Shown: positions 26,806 through 35,577, numbered from the stretch's first letter. The stretch: 64,000 nucleotides of DNA from JANMGV01 sp037440405 (GCA_037440405.1 JBBIUE010000017.1:1-64000); one strand, 5' to 3'. Notes: generated from the sequence alone by a model not told the origin. Translations and numbers: made by a program.

Positions 26806-28623
26806 TTAGAAATTGAAATCGCTTGGCGCGATGGTTTCCGCATCGACTTTGACGATGCGAAACTCGACCCGCATGTTCTCTTTGGCTTCTTCGATATTTC
26901 GAGGCTTTGCAATGACCGGTTCAACGATTCCTGCTCCAACCGTCACAATCTGCGACACGTCGACGGAAACATTGATTTGTTGGGCATATCGCACCAGAGC
27001 ATCCCGCACAGCGTCAGCTCGTTGCTTGCTCAATGTCATGGCCGCTTGCATGGTCGCAGCAGGGTCTGGGTCTTTTCCACTGAAAGCCCCCTTCGAGATC
27101 AGCTCGGATACGACTTTGGTGTCGGCCAATTCTAAAGGCTTGCCGTTGAAGAAGTACTTGTAATTGGGTGCCGTCCCGCTCTGTTGAATCAACCCTTTCG
27201 CCATGCCCGCCTTCACAAAGTCCAACAGCGTTTTTGTTGGGTCCGAGTGGCCGCGGACAAGCACTCGCGCGTTTCCGAACGTGCTGGCGGCCTTCAAGGC
27301 TCGTGAGAATTCTGATCCGTAACGGTCTGCCGAAAACTCTTGTTGGTTCGGTTCGAACGCAATCGTAAAGCTGACGATCGTGTTCGCATCCAAATTCTCT
27401 CCAAAGAACATCTCGGTCGACTCAGCTCCGGGCGAAAAGCGTTCCGTCTTGGTCGGTTCGACATACGTGATGCCCGCGATCTCGGCAATCTTCTTGTAAT
27501 CCCATGGAGCCGGATCGAACCCATTTCGCGTCGTCGCATAGCCCCACGTCGTTGCTAAGTCCAAAGCCTCCTTCGTCTCCGAATCAAAGCCACTGAGGTT
27601 GGTCTTGTCCAAGAAAAACGCGATCTGCCCGGCAAGCCCGACGAAGGAACAATCCAATAAAAGTCCATGGGCGTCGATCTCAAGCTCTGGCAGCACTTCC
27701 TTGCCATAGATGCGTTGGCTCAGTGCCAGAATTTGCCGATAGGGTTCCGACATCTTCTGAGTTTCTTCGAACTGCTTGCGCATCGCCACCAATTGCTCGG
27801 TAGCCTTGAGATAGCCACTGACGAATTTCTCAACCCAAGGGCGATTGGCATCAAACCAATCTTTTCGGACCGCATAAACGTCCGCGATCGAACGGCTCAT
27901 CTGTTGTGTGCTGTTGACGACGTGAGCACCTGCCACCGTTCCTTCGGCTCCACTCCCCTTCTGATCAAAACCTCCCGTCAGCCCGATCATGTCCGGCGTG
28001 ATGACGCAACAGGCATCGATGCTGGGATCGTTGCGAAAAACGGCGGCCGCACCGTCAGGTCCCGTCAAGTCTTTGACCCAAACGATGTTTACATCATTTT
28101 TGGATATTTGTGCGGCGGACAATGAATCGTAAAGCAAACCGACATGCGGCCCACCTTGTTGACAGGCAATCTTCTTGCCTTTCAGTTCATTCAAAGACTT
28201 GATTTCGGCTCTCGCGACGATGTGGTCACCAGCGCTCCAGGACATTTGCAATATGATGACCGGCTTAGTTTGAGGATTGGAGCCGATGACTTCGCTCGCC
28301 TGCCCGAGCATGTGCAGTGTGCCCCGCAAGAAAGGTGTCTTTCCCGACATGTAGTCCCGCACCTGCCCAATAAAATCGTCTGCAGGCACCAACTGCATGT
28401 CGAGTCCCATTTGCTGGAAGGTTGAACCTGCTTTGGTTTTCAAGTCACCGTTGGCAAGAAACGTCGCCACGTCCCCACCCCAAGTGATGAAGGGGACCTG
28501 TACGGTCGCGGCTTTCGAAACAGGTTGAGTATTGACCGGACCGACCAAGTCTTTGAACTTCTCTTGCGCGGTCAGCGAAGTCGCGACCAGCATCCAGGTA
28601 CCTATGAACAAACTTCGCAACAT
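26806..28623 (-). CDS. Periplasmic substrate-binding protein fused to a split OmpA-like domain
   Basis: A 605-residue secreted fusion. After a signal peptide (MLRSLFIGTWMLVATSLTAQ) comes an NMT1-type solute-binding fold, about residues 40-370, including VPFITWGGDVATFLANGDL, KKIACQQGGPHVGLLYDSL and the second-lobe DACCVITPDMIGL. The C-terminal OmpA family region starts near 410 (TIVSFTIAFEPNQQEFS). It keeps the diaminopimelate-contacting Asp in VRGHSD near 457 and the Arg in LSKQRADAV near 531, but about 60 extra residues separate them. There is no membrane helix after the signal peptide, so the protein would be free in the periplasm unless bound to peptidoglycan. Second gene of the unit, 49 bases after the AAA+ gene. 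Confidence 0.82.
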   Translation of the reverse strand: MLRSLFIGTWMLVATSLTAQEKFKDLVGPVNTQPVSKAATVQVPFITWGGDVATFLANGDLKTKAGSTFQQMGLDMQLVPADDFIGQVRDYMSGKTPFLRGTLHMLGQASEVIGSNPQTKPVIILQMSWSAGDHIVARAEIKSLNELKGKKIACQQGGPHVGLLYDSLSAAQISKNDVNIVWVKDLTGPDGAAAVFRNDPSIDACCVITPDMIGLTGGFDQKGSGAEGTVAGAHVVNSTQQMSRSIADVYAVRKDWFDANRPWVEKFVSGYLKATEQLVAMRKQFEETQKMSEPYRQILALSQRIYGKEVLPELEIDAHGLLLDCSFVGLAGQIAFFLDKTNLSGFDSETKEALDLATTWGYATTRNGFDPAPWDYKKIAEIAGITYVEPTKTERFSPGAESTEMFFGENLDANTIVSFTIAFEPNQQEFSADRYGSEFSRALKAASTFGNARVLVRGHSDPTKTLLDFVKAGMAKGLIQQSGTAPNYKYFFNGKPLELADTKVVSELISKGAFSGKDPDPAATMQAAMTLSKQRADAVRDALVRYAQQINVSVDVSQIVTVGAGIVEPVIAKPRNIEEAKENMRVEFRIVKVDAETIAPSDFNF

Positions 28624-28672
28624 GGGAGTCCCCCTTCGCTTTGCTTTACGTTCGTGAAATTGTCACCGAGCG

Positions 28673-30481
28673 CTATCGAATTCCTTGAAGCTCTAATTGG
28701 CGGATTTCCGATTCCCAGTGGGCGCGCGACTCGTCGGAAACCGAAGGATCCGGCAACAGACTGCGTCGCGTGCAGTTGACCAACGCCTGCAATGTCTGAT
28801 ACCGTCGAGTCTGCTGAATCGCCGGTTGCAAAAAGTCGGCAACGGTTTCTTTGAGCTCTTCGATCGATCCTGGAGGAAACGCCTTGAACTGACTGCGCAG
28901 TGCCGCGTAGCCAGCCGACGAGAAATCTTCCGATAGCCCCTCTTCATGCAACCAGTTTACCAAATCGTCCGAAACAAGTTGCGTTGGCTTCAACATCCAT
29001 CGAATGAAATCTTTGCGGTCATCCCCAGTTGGGTCCAAAATGGGAATGATCAGATCACCGACCCGCCCCGGTCTGCGAATATCCGGTGAAAGGAGGTGAA
29101 TTCGAGCCGTCATGAGGAGCCAAATGACTTTTCCACGCAATTTGGGATCGCTAATCATGGCTTGAATTTTTCCGGTCAGGCGTCGCTCGGTTTCGTGAGC
29201 GCCCTCTCCGACCCCGCCAAACTGCGTGTCCGCTTCGTCGACAAAGATGACGACCTTTTCCAGTGCCTCAAGCACCCGCTTCAGCCTCTCAAAAATCACG
29301 TCGGTTTGACCAAACCACTGACTTCGGATGTTCTTTAATACCAGCACGGGAACATCCAGCTCTGCTGCAACTGCTTCAAAGATAAATGTCTTGCCGCTAC
29401 CGATCGGACCAGCGATGGCAGCTCCTGGTAATGCTCGATCGTCGGTCAGTTTCATGCGCGGCATCAAGTAACGACTGAGAAATTCTTTCAGCTTGGAGAA
29501 CCCAACGACATCCGTTAACTTGTGAACAGGCTTGCTAAACTCGACCACGTCTTCGCCTAACTGCGACTGGATGAACTGCTCTACTTGATCCGTCACAGCT
29601 TCGCGACGAACGGGCTCCTTGTTGTATTCGGCCAGAAGCAACAATTGTCTCAAGGCGTGCAAACTTAAACCGGCCGTCGCTTCCGCCAGCATCGCATCAT
29701 CCTGTGGTGCACTCGATTGGTTCTGCGCGGCGTGGTAGCGAATGTAATGCAACCGCTGTTCAGTATTCGGTGCCGGAATCTCAATATTCAGAATTTGCGG
29801 TAATCGGGATATGCGAGGGTGAATCAGGCTTCGCGATTCCGCCAAGACGCAAACCGTATCCCGCCCAGCAAAAAATGCAGGATCACCGAACCAATCAGTA
29901 ACGATGGCAATTCGACGAAGTTGAGCATCGTTCATTCGAGCGACGTCGCCGTCCCCCGCAGGCAGCAACATGTCGGCCGCCTCGATGAAGATCAGCAGAT
30001 TGTCTTTCATGCAGGCCCGAGAACATATCGTCAACTGCCTCAGAAATTCGAGCGCCATCGTTGCATTGCCCATGGCGTCTCGCGCGAACTGGTCAAACTC
30101 TTTGCGCCGAAGCTCGAATTTCGATCCATCCGGGAGTATTTCTTTCATCGGAACCGCGTCCACCGACACACCGTTTTTCCACGCAGCCCAGGCGTCGCGA
30201 AGTTTGGTGCGATCTTGATCGGAGAATCGAATCGGTCCATTCTGCTCGTAGACAATCTGTACGATCCCGGGAACTTGAGTCTTCGAAAGTAGAAATGGCA
30301 GGATCGGCATGTATTCCTTGCCGTCGAAGTAGAGATCATAGATGTTCCCGCACAAAACGATCGAACGAGACTGGCCCGAGTTGATCATCCTGGCCAAGTT
30401 GGAAAAAAACGGATAGCTCGCAGTTGGCAAATCGTTGGTTGGAAGTCGATTCTCAGCCGTTCCCACGCCATCACTCCCCAT
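28673..30481 (-). CDS. AAA+ ATPase with degenerate first ATPase domain
   Basis: Cytosolic AAA-family protein of 602 residues. The C-terminal module is a complete classical AAA domain: Walker A AGPIGSGKTF near residue 358, Walker B VVIFVDEADTQFG near 412, sensor and arginine-finger region TARIHLLSPDIRRPGRVGDL. The N-terminal part (about residues 20-260) resembles a first AAA domain without Walker A but with LLIFIEAADMLLPAG as a Walker-B-like strand and SRLPQILNIEIPAP, recalling Ycf46-type double AAA proteins. ATG 30481 was preferred to an in-frame TTG at 30496. It is the first gene of the nine-gene unit; its promoter should lie in 30482-30740. Likely a remodelling ATPase for the neighbouring membrane proteins (inference). 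Confidence 0.83.
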   Translation of the reverse strand: MGSDGVGTAENRLPTNDLPTASYPFFSNLARMINSGQSRSIVLCGNIYDLYFDGKEYMPILPFLLSKTQVPGIVQIVYEQNGPIRFSDQDRTKLRDAWAAWKNGVSVDAVPMKEILPDGSKFELRRKEFDQFARDAMGNATMALEFLRQLTICSRACMKDNLLIFIEAADMLLPAGDGDVARMNDAQLRRIAIVTDWFGDPAFFAGRDTVCVLAESRSLIHPRISRLPQILNIEIPAPNTEQRLHYIRYHAAQNQSSAPQDDAMLAEATAGLSLHALRQLLLLAEYNKEPVRREAVTDQVEQFIQSQLGEDVVEFSKPVHKLTDVVGFSKLKEFLSRYLMPRMKLTDDRALPGAAIAGPIGSGKTFIFEAVAAELDVPVLVLKNIRSQWFGQTDVIFERLKRVLEALEKVVIFVDEADTQFGGVGEGAHETERRLTGKIQAMISDPKLRGKVIWLLMTARIHLLSPDIRRPGRVGDLIIPILDPTGDDRKDFIRWMLKPTQLVSDDLVNWLHEEGLSEDFSSAGYAALRSQFKAFPPGSIEELKETVADFLQPAIQQTRRYQTLQALVNCTRRSLLPDPSVSDESRAHWESEIRQLELQGIR

Positions 30482-31223
30482 TTCAGAGAAACACAAAATC
30501 GCGACGCTCGATCATTCTAACCGCAATCGTTGGCTTTGCGGCTCGCATGGAAATTTCCTCGATTCATGGCTCAGGCAATCGCGAGGTGATCCTAAACCAG
30601 TCTGAAACGCTAGTGAGGAACGAGACGATGATCGCTCCGTCACGCAGTTGGCTGTGTTCGTTCAGTAGTTGCTTGGCCCGTGCTCAGACGGTCATGGTTC
30701 GTTGCCATTTACGTTGCATTTCTTCAATTTGAGGCAGAACTCAACCGTCAACCAACAGCCGGTACCATCAACCAACTGCCGGTACCGTCAATCAACTGCC
30801 GGTACCATCAACCAACTGACGGTACCATCAACCAACTGCCGGCGCGATTGCAGATGCGGGACAGAATGATGCAAGTACGCCTTCGGCTGACTGTTAAACG
30901 AGTCGATTTCTTTTGCTGTTCCTTGCAATCATTCCCATTACCGTTGCATCGAAGCCCGAAGCGTAAATGAGTTGATGGTTCTGGGATAGGCTCTCCCAAA
31001 GGATGAACGGACGTTTCCAGCGTCAATCGGCTACAATAATTAAGCGGCTTAAGCGAGCGGCACGCTAAACTGTTCTAGTCCGAAACGTTCCTGAGGGAAG
31101 AAGACTCTGATCCCTCCCGCACGCACAGGCTAGGAATGGTAGATGCTTACTTGCCAGTCGCTTACTTGCCTGTCGCCTAAGCGTATTTCGTTACTTCGAT
31201 CGAAGCTCGAGTTTGGATTTGCT
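30482..31223. other. Divergent promoter region with tandem repeats
   Basis: About 740 bases between the divergently transcribed AAA+ operon and yqgE. The 30741-30840 tandem repeat is the only striking structure. Small plus-strand open frames run across the repeat, but the 20-base unit changes frame every copy, so they are not genes. A short inverted repeat GAGGGA/TCCCTC lies near 31094-31116, ahead of yqgE. Promoters for both directions must be here, but none can be assigned with confidence. Confidence 0.5.
30741..30840. repeat. Five-copy 20-bp tandem repeat
   Basis: Head-to-tail repeat with a period of exactly 20 bases. Copies at 30761, 30781, 30801 and 30821 share the consensus GGTACCATCAACCAACTGCC with one to three substitutions; the copy at 30741 is more diverged. 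Each good copy starts with the palindrome GGTACC, and most are preceded by CC, extending it to CCGGTACC. Copies are contiguous, with no spacer, so this is not a CRISPR. The unit is not a multiple of three, hence non-coding. Confidence 0.9.
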
Positions 31224-31775
31224 ATGCCCTACCTAAAAGGACAGTGCCTGTTGGCGTCTCCTCATCTCCAAGATCCGAATTTCGCTCATGCCGTTGTGTT
31301 GATGCTAAGGCACGATGATAACGAGGCGTTTGGGCTGATACTGAACAAGCCAACCGGATTTTTGCTGAATCCGATCTTGGAAGATGGATGCGACTGGAAG
31401 GGAGACCGTGAGATTCCGCTATTCTCTGGCGGTCCCGTCGAAGGACCGATCCTTTGTCTCCACACAAAAGAATCGTTGGGGGAGTTGGATTGCGGAAACG
31501 GAATTTTTTTAAGCTCACAGGAAGCGAAGATTCTCGAGCTGGCCGACGATGTCGACGGTGTCCATCGGTTTTTTCTTGGCTATTCCGGTTGGGGTCCTCA
31601 GCAACTGGAAGCCGAATTAGAAGAAGGGAGCTGGTTGACGATCACGATCAACCGCGACGAAATATTCTCCAATGAAGAAAATCTGTGGTTCAAGCTCGTG
31701 CGTCGCGTCGGCAAATCCATCCTGGCAGAGCTCATCGATCCTTCGATCCTCTCCACGAACCCCAATTTGAATTAG
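31224..31775 (+). CDS. YqgE/AlgH family protein
   Basis: Conserved DUF179 protein (YqgE/AlgH), cytosolic, biochemical role unsettled. Signatures seen: GQCLLASPHLQDPNFAHAVV at the start, DNEAFGLILNKPTG near residue 38, PLFSGGPVEG near 70, and FFLGYSGWGPQQLEAELEEG near 120. ATG 31224 was chosen because the family begins right before the L-L-A-SP motif; the in-frame extension upstream is not conserved in character. At 183 residues it has normal length. Monocistronic, convergent with the HTH gene. Confidence 0.92.
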   Translation: MPYLKGQCLLASPHLQDPNFAHAVVLMLRHDDNEAFGLILNKPTGFLLNPILEDGCDWKGDREIPLFSGGPVEGPILCLHTKESLGELDCGNGIFLSSQEAKILELADDVDGVHRFFLGYSGWGPQQLEAELEEGSWLTITINRDEIFSNEENLWFKLVRRVGKSILAELIDPSILSTNPNLN

Positions 31776-31816
31776 GCAATGCGCCATCGGGTTACGCTGC
31801 ACAAGGGTTGTAAGCC

Positions 31817-31837
31817 GGCCCGTCCAAGAAGCGGGCC
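31817..31837. terminator. Short GC-rich hairpin between convergent genes
   Basis: GGCCCG at 31817-31822 pairs with CGGGCC at 31832-31837 around a nine-base loop. It lies between the converging yqgE and HTH genes. There is no T-run on either strand, so it is at best a weak or Rho-assisted terminator. Confidence 0.35.
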
Positions 31838-31938
31838 CCCAAAAATCGAGACCTTAGAGAGTCGCCAGCAGAAACGAATTCGAAAGCTCGATGAAGATTG
31901 AATAAGTCGTTGCCCTTTCAGAAGCGCTAGGGCTCTCC

Positions 31939-32469
31939 TTAATCGATCAAGTTACTGGCGACGTCACTGAGCGGAACCGTGTTCTCGATGATTTTGGGGA
32001 GGTCAACTCTCGCACGACGTGACCCCTGCGACGGCCAGCCGACGACGGTCTTCAGTTCAGGCATCAAGTCCTCTAATTGTTCAATCAGCATCGCCGCCAG
32101 CCTCTGAGACCGACTGTTGTTGGCGGCTTCCAAAAGCGATTGGGCAGTCTTCATGATCCGAACGAGCTTCGCTCTCTGACGTATGGGAGCCGATAGCTCC
32201 GCACTTGAATCTTGCAAGAGATCCGCAATCGGAACATCCAATGCTGCCTGCCAGCGGTACAAATCCGAAACGTGAATATCCGAGGAAGGTATCTCTTGCT
32301 GCTGAAGTGTCCGCTCGTCTAGCCCTGTTTTTTTGGCAATCGTCTTCAGGGAGATTCCTTGCTCAGTACGGACTTCGCGAATTCGATGAAGCGGTGGAAG
32401 ACAAACAACTGGAGCCTGCGCGGCAGCTCCAGAACCTGTCGCGTTACTGTTGGGCACAACACTCGCCAT
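31939..32469 (-). CDS. XRE-type helix-turn-helix protein
   Basis: Cytosolic DNA-binding protein of 176 residues. The helix-turn-helix is at about residues 27-75: LHRIREVRTEQGISLKTIAK (recognition-type XRE pattern), then DERTLQQQE and a YRWQAALDVPIADLLQD segment, the usual end of a Cro/C1 domain. The rest, about 90 residues, is helical and unassigned. AGGAG seven bases before ATG supports the start. No operon partner; it converges on yqgE and is followed upstream by a small glycosyltransferase gene in the same direction. Confidence 0.8.
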   Translation of the reverse strand: MASVVPNSNATGSGAAAQAPVVCLPPLHRIREVRTEQGISLKTIAKKTGLDERTLQQQEIPSSDIHVSDLYRWQAALDVPIADLLQDSSAELSAPIRQRAKLVRIMKTAQSLLEAANNSRSQRLAAMLIEQLEDLMPELKTVVGWPSQGSRRARVDLPKIIENTVPLSDVASNLID

Positions 32470-32609
32470 AGTTCACTCCTTGGCAACCAAGCCATGATGG
32501 TCGAGACGCCAGCCAATGGATTCCTTGACTCGCTCGATCGGCAGAAGCTCAACCTAGTTGTTTGACTTCTCATGTCACCAACCCGTTCCATAAAAGTTTA
32601 CCGGGTTGG

Positions 32610-33239
32610 TCAAGTGACCTTCTTCAGAGTCTGCGGAGCATTGGTTGGTAATCGCTGAATTTTGGGAGGTGCAATGCTCCGGTGCGAGACATGAGAGATC
32701 TCTAGCTCTTGCTTGGGATTCTCGCACTCGGCAGCCGCCTGAACAGCATTGCGGCGGAACATACGTGTCACCGATGAGCGATCAGAACTCAAATCCCAAG
32801 CGTCTTCCAGTTTTCTACCCCATTCCGTGAGTTTTTGAATCAAATCTGAATCGATGCGCCTTGTTTTAGTGACGGCCGTGGCCATCACAAAGTCCTGATC
32901 GTCTCGAAGCGCCCAGAGTTTTTGTAATTCTTCGATCGAAATCGGCTCGTAGGACTCTTGGGTAACGACGAATTCCCCGTGGGCACGCTTCGCGGCAAGT
33001 TCCGCCGCTTCGGAAGCTCCCAGAGATTTCTCAAGTCGCAAAACGGATATTTGAGGATATTTTCTCCGAAGATCATCCAACACTTCGTGAGTTGCATCCT
33101 TCGATCCATCATCGACAATCATTAATTCCACTTGAGACGTAAGTTCAGCCAATTGATCCAACAAGGCCTCGACCTGCCGCTCGATACCAAACTGCTGATT
33201 TCGTACTGGAACAACCACACTGAGATTGGGCTTTGACAT
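32610..33239 (-). CDS. Short GT2-fold glycosyltransferase
   Basis: Family 2 GT-A protein reduced to about 209 residues. It keeps LSVVVPVRNQQFGIERQVE and LMIVDDGSKDATHEVLDDL, the nucleotide-binding half. The expected second metal motif near residue 95 reads VVTQESYEP rather than a DxD, so the enzyme may be inactive or use a different ligand. The C-terminal 60 residues are polar and Lys/Pro-rich. ATG 33239 was chosen in front of the first strand. It precedes the HTH gene by 140 bases, so the pair may form a regulator/sensor unit rather than a glycan gene (inference). Confidence 0.7.
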   Translation of the reverse strand: MSKPNLSVVVPVRNQQFGIERQVEALLDQLAELTSQVELMIVDDGSKDATHEVLDDLRRKYPQISVLRLEKSLGASEAAELAAKRAHGEFVVTQESYEPISIEELQKLWALRDDQDFVMATAVTKTRRIDSDLIQKLTEWGRKLEDAWDLSSDRSSVTRMFRRNAVQAAAECENPKQELEISHVSHRSIAPPKIQRLPTNAPQTLKKVT

Positions 33240-33444
33240 AACAATCACACCTAGGAGCGGTTCACTTCCGAACCCGGAAATACTTGCTGATGAAGAATGC
33301 AACCGGAAATGCTTGCACACTATCCAAACATCGGTCGGATTGCCAGAATTAGACGATGAGATATCAATTCATTCGATTTACCGAACTGCGCCAAACAATC
33401 GGCAAAGGACTCAGAACTCAATCGCACGGATTCTTAATTAAACA

Positions 33445-33828
33445 ATGTTGAACTTTGACCCCATTTCCGGACTGATTGCTGCTGTGGCTCAAGATGCTGA
33501 CACGGGGCAAGTCTTGATGGTGGCGTGGATGAATGCGGAAGCGTTTGAAGAAACACTGCGTAGCGGATATGCAACATACTACAGTCGCAGCAGGCGTAAG
33601 CTTTGGCGCAAGGGGGACGAAAGTGGCCATATCCAGCGGGTAATGGAAATTCGAGTCGATTGTGACGCCGATTGCGTCTTGCTAAAAGTTCTGCAAACCG
33701 GTGCTGCTTGTCATGAAGGTTATCGTTCGTGCTTTTTTCGAGTCTATGAAAACGGAACTTGGAGAGTTGTCGAGACGCGGGTGGCCGATCCAGGCCATGT
33801 CTACCGCTCAAGCCGAGATGACACTTGA
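33445..33828 (+). CDS. hisI: Phosphoribosyl-AMP cyclohydrolase
   Basis: Third step of histidine synthesis: opens the adenine ring of phosphoribosyl-AMP using zinc, in the cytosol. Family motifs are intact: GQVLMVAWMNAEAFEETL, ATYYSRSRRKLWRKGDESGH, and the metal ligands in VDCDADCVLLKV followed by ACHEGYRSCFFR. At 127 residues this is the stand-alone HisI, not a HisIE fusion. The rest of the his pathway is not in the window; it heads a small amino-acid gene run with ilvN and ilvC. Confidence 0.96.
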   Translation: MLNFDPISGLIAAVAQDADTGQVLMVAWMNAEAFEETLRSGYATYYSRSRRKLWRKGDESGHIQRVMEIRVDCDADCVLLKVLQTGAACHEGYRSCFFRVYENGTWRVVETRVADPGHVYRSSRDDT

Positions 33829-33938
33829 GGTTCACGGTCCTTGAGATAACGTGTAACCGACGATATCATCTTGACTCAATTTGCGTTAACCACTCCCCAA
33901 ATTTGAGCGGGTATGGTTCGCTTGCTGTGAGGAATTCG

Positions 33939-34487
33939 ATGAAGCAACAAAAGCATTTACTTTCCGCTTTGGTCCACAACGTTCCAGGAGTGTTGGCGCA
34001 TATTTCAGGCATGCTCGCTTCTCGTGGCTACAACATCGATTCACTCGCGGTCGGCGAGACGGAGGATCCCCATCTTTCTCGAATGACGTTTGTCGTCGTC
34101 GGCGACAACCGCATACTGGAACAGGTTCGCAAACAACTGGAGAAAGTAGTTACCGTTGTTCGAGTGGATGATATCAGCGCTCGAGACTACGTCGAGCGAG
34201 ACCTAATGTTGCTCAAGGTTCGCGCGAATACCGGCAAGCGAACCGAAATTCGTGAGCTCGTGGAAATCTTTCGGGGAAGAATCGTCGACGTGGGTGCGGA
34301 AGAATTGATGATCGAGATTTCCGGTCGCGAAGGCAAAATCGAGGCGTTCATCGAACGCATGAGACCTTTCGGGATTAACGAACTTGTCCGAACCGGACGC
34401 ATCGCTCTGGTTCGCGGAAGTCGGACCGGTGTTGACGAACCGGAGTGGCAAAACGATGAGACGATCTCCGAAGATGTGGAATCGTAA
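33939..34487 (+). CDS. ilvN: Acetolactate synthase regulatory subunit
   Basis: Small regulatory subunit of acetohydroxyacid synthase, first common step in valine and isoleucine synthesis; it gives the catalytic IlvB valine feedback and higher activity. ACT-domain start LLSALVHNVPGVLAHISGML with the effector-site region SRGYNIDSLAVGETED, then RELVEIFRGRIVDVGAEELM and FGINELVRTGRIAL. ATG 33939 begins the ACT domain. No catalytic subunit gene lies in the window. It precedes ilvC by 41 bases. Confidence 0.95.
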   Translation: MKQQKHLLSALVHNVPGVLAHISGMLASRGYNIDSLAVGETEDPHLSRMTFVVVGDNRILEQVRKQLEKVVTVVRVDDISARDYVERDLMLLKVRANTGKRTEIRELVEIFRGRIVDVGAEELMIEISGREGKIEAFIERMRPFGINELVRTGRIALVRGSRTGVDEPEWQNDETISEDVES

Positions 34488-34528
34488 ATGAACTAGCTTT
34501 TGAACCATTTGCTTAATGAAAGAGCCCA

Positions 34529-35539
34529 ATGACTTGCGTCATCTATTACGACAATGATGCCGACCTAGCACGGCTAAAGGGAAAAACCATTGCCATCTTG
34601 GGCTACGGCTCGCAAGGTCATGCCCAAGCTCAGAATCTTCGCGACAGCGGTTGCCAGGTGATTATCGGCCAGCGACCGGGAAGCAAAAATTATGACTTGG
34701 CAGTCGAACATGGTTTCCAACCTTGTTCCTTGGAGGAAGCTGCCCAGAAGGCGGACTTGATCAATATGCTCTTGCCGGATGAGGTGCAAGGCGACCTCTT
34801 TCGCCAGTACGTTCGTCCCCATTTGAAGCCCGGAAGCATTTTGATGTGCTCTCACGGCTTCAATCTCCACTTTGGTCAGATTGAGCCGCCCGCTGGCATC
34901 GACACGTTGCTAGTCGCACCGAAAGGACCGGGGCATTTGGTTCGCAGCGAGTTCGTGAAGGGAGGCGGTGTCCCTTGCTTGATCGCCCTCGGACGAGGAG
35001 CAAGTGAATCTACGAAGCAAATCGGGCTTGCCTATGCCAAGGGGATAGGTGGAACTCGTGGAGGGGTCATCGAAACAACCATCGCGGAAGAAACAGAAAC
35101 GGATTTGTTCGGTGAACAGGTCGTGCTGTGCGGCGGAGTCAGTGAACTGGTCCGAGCGGCCTTTGATACGTTGGTCGAAGCTGGATACCAACCAGAGATG
35201 GCGTACTTCGAGTGCATGCACGAACTCAAGCTCATCGTCGACCTGTTCTACGAGGGTGGTCTGAACTACATGCGCTATAGCGTTTCCAATACTGCGGAGT
35301 TCGGTGACTACACTCGCGGTCCTCGCATCATCACCGAGGAAACGCGGCGCGAAATGAAGAAGATTCTTCACGAGATTCAAACTGGCCAATTCGCCAAGGA
35401 ATGGGTCTTGGAGAACCGAGCCGGAGCTCCCACGTTCAAGGCGATGCGACGATTGCAGCGGCAGCATCCGATCGAACAAGTCGGCAAGCGACTGCGACGG
35501 CTCATGTCCTGGATCAAAGCAAAGGAAATCGAAGAGTAA
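34529..35539 (+). CDS. ilvC: Ketol-acid reductoisomerase
   Basis: NADPH-dependent isomeroreductase converting acetolactate to dihydroxyisovalerate in branched-chain amino-acid synthesis; magnesium-dependent. Rossmann motif ILGYGSQGHAQAQNL, then LINMLLPDEVQGDLF, VAPKGPGHLVRSEF, and the metal-ligand block EETETDLFGEQVVLCGGVSE with ECMHELKLIVDLFYEGG. The 336-residue size marks the short class I form. Same operon as ilvN. Confidence 0.97.
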   Translation: MTCVIYYDNDADLARLKGKTIAILGYGSQGHAQAQNLRDSGCQVIIGQRPGSKNYDLAVEHGFQPCSLEEAAQKADLINMLLPDEVQGDLFRQYVRPHLKPGSILMCSHGFNLHFGQIEPPAGIDTLLVAPKGPGHLVRSEFVKGGGVPCLIALGRGASESTKQIGLAYAKGIGGTRGGVIETTIAEETETDLFGEQVVLCGGVSELVRAAFDTLVEAGYQPEMAYFECMHELKLIVDLFYEGGLNYMRYSVSNTAEFGDYTRGPRIITEETRREMKKILHEIQTGQFAKEWVLENRAGAPTFKAMRRLQRQHPIEQVGKRLRRLMSWIKAKEIEE

Positions 35540-35577
35540 CGATTAGGAATGCCCGCGAACCGCTGCCGGAGCCAAGT

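Noticed and set aside
30741..30840. Possible CRISPR array
   Set aside because: Copies are contiguous with no spacers and the unit is only 20 bases; no cas genes.
30669..30970. Short plus-strand open frames across the 20-bp tandem repeat
   Set aside because: The 20-base unit shifts frame each copy; no ribosome site, no family.
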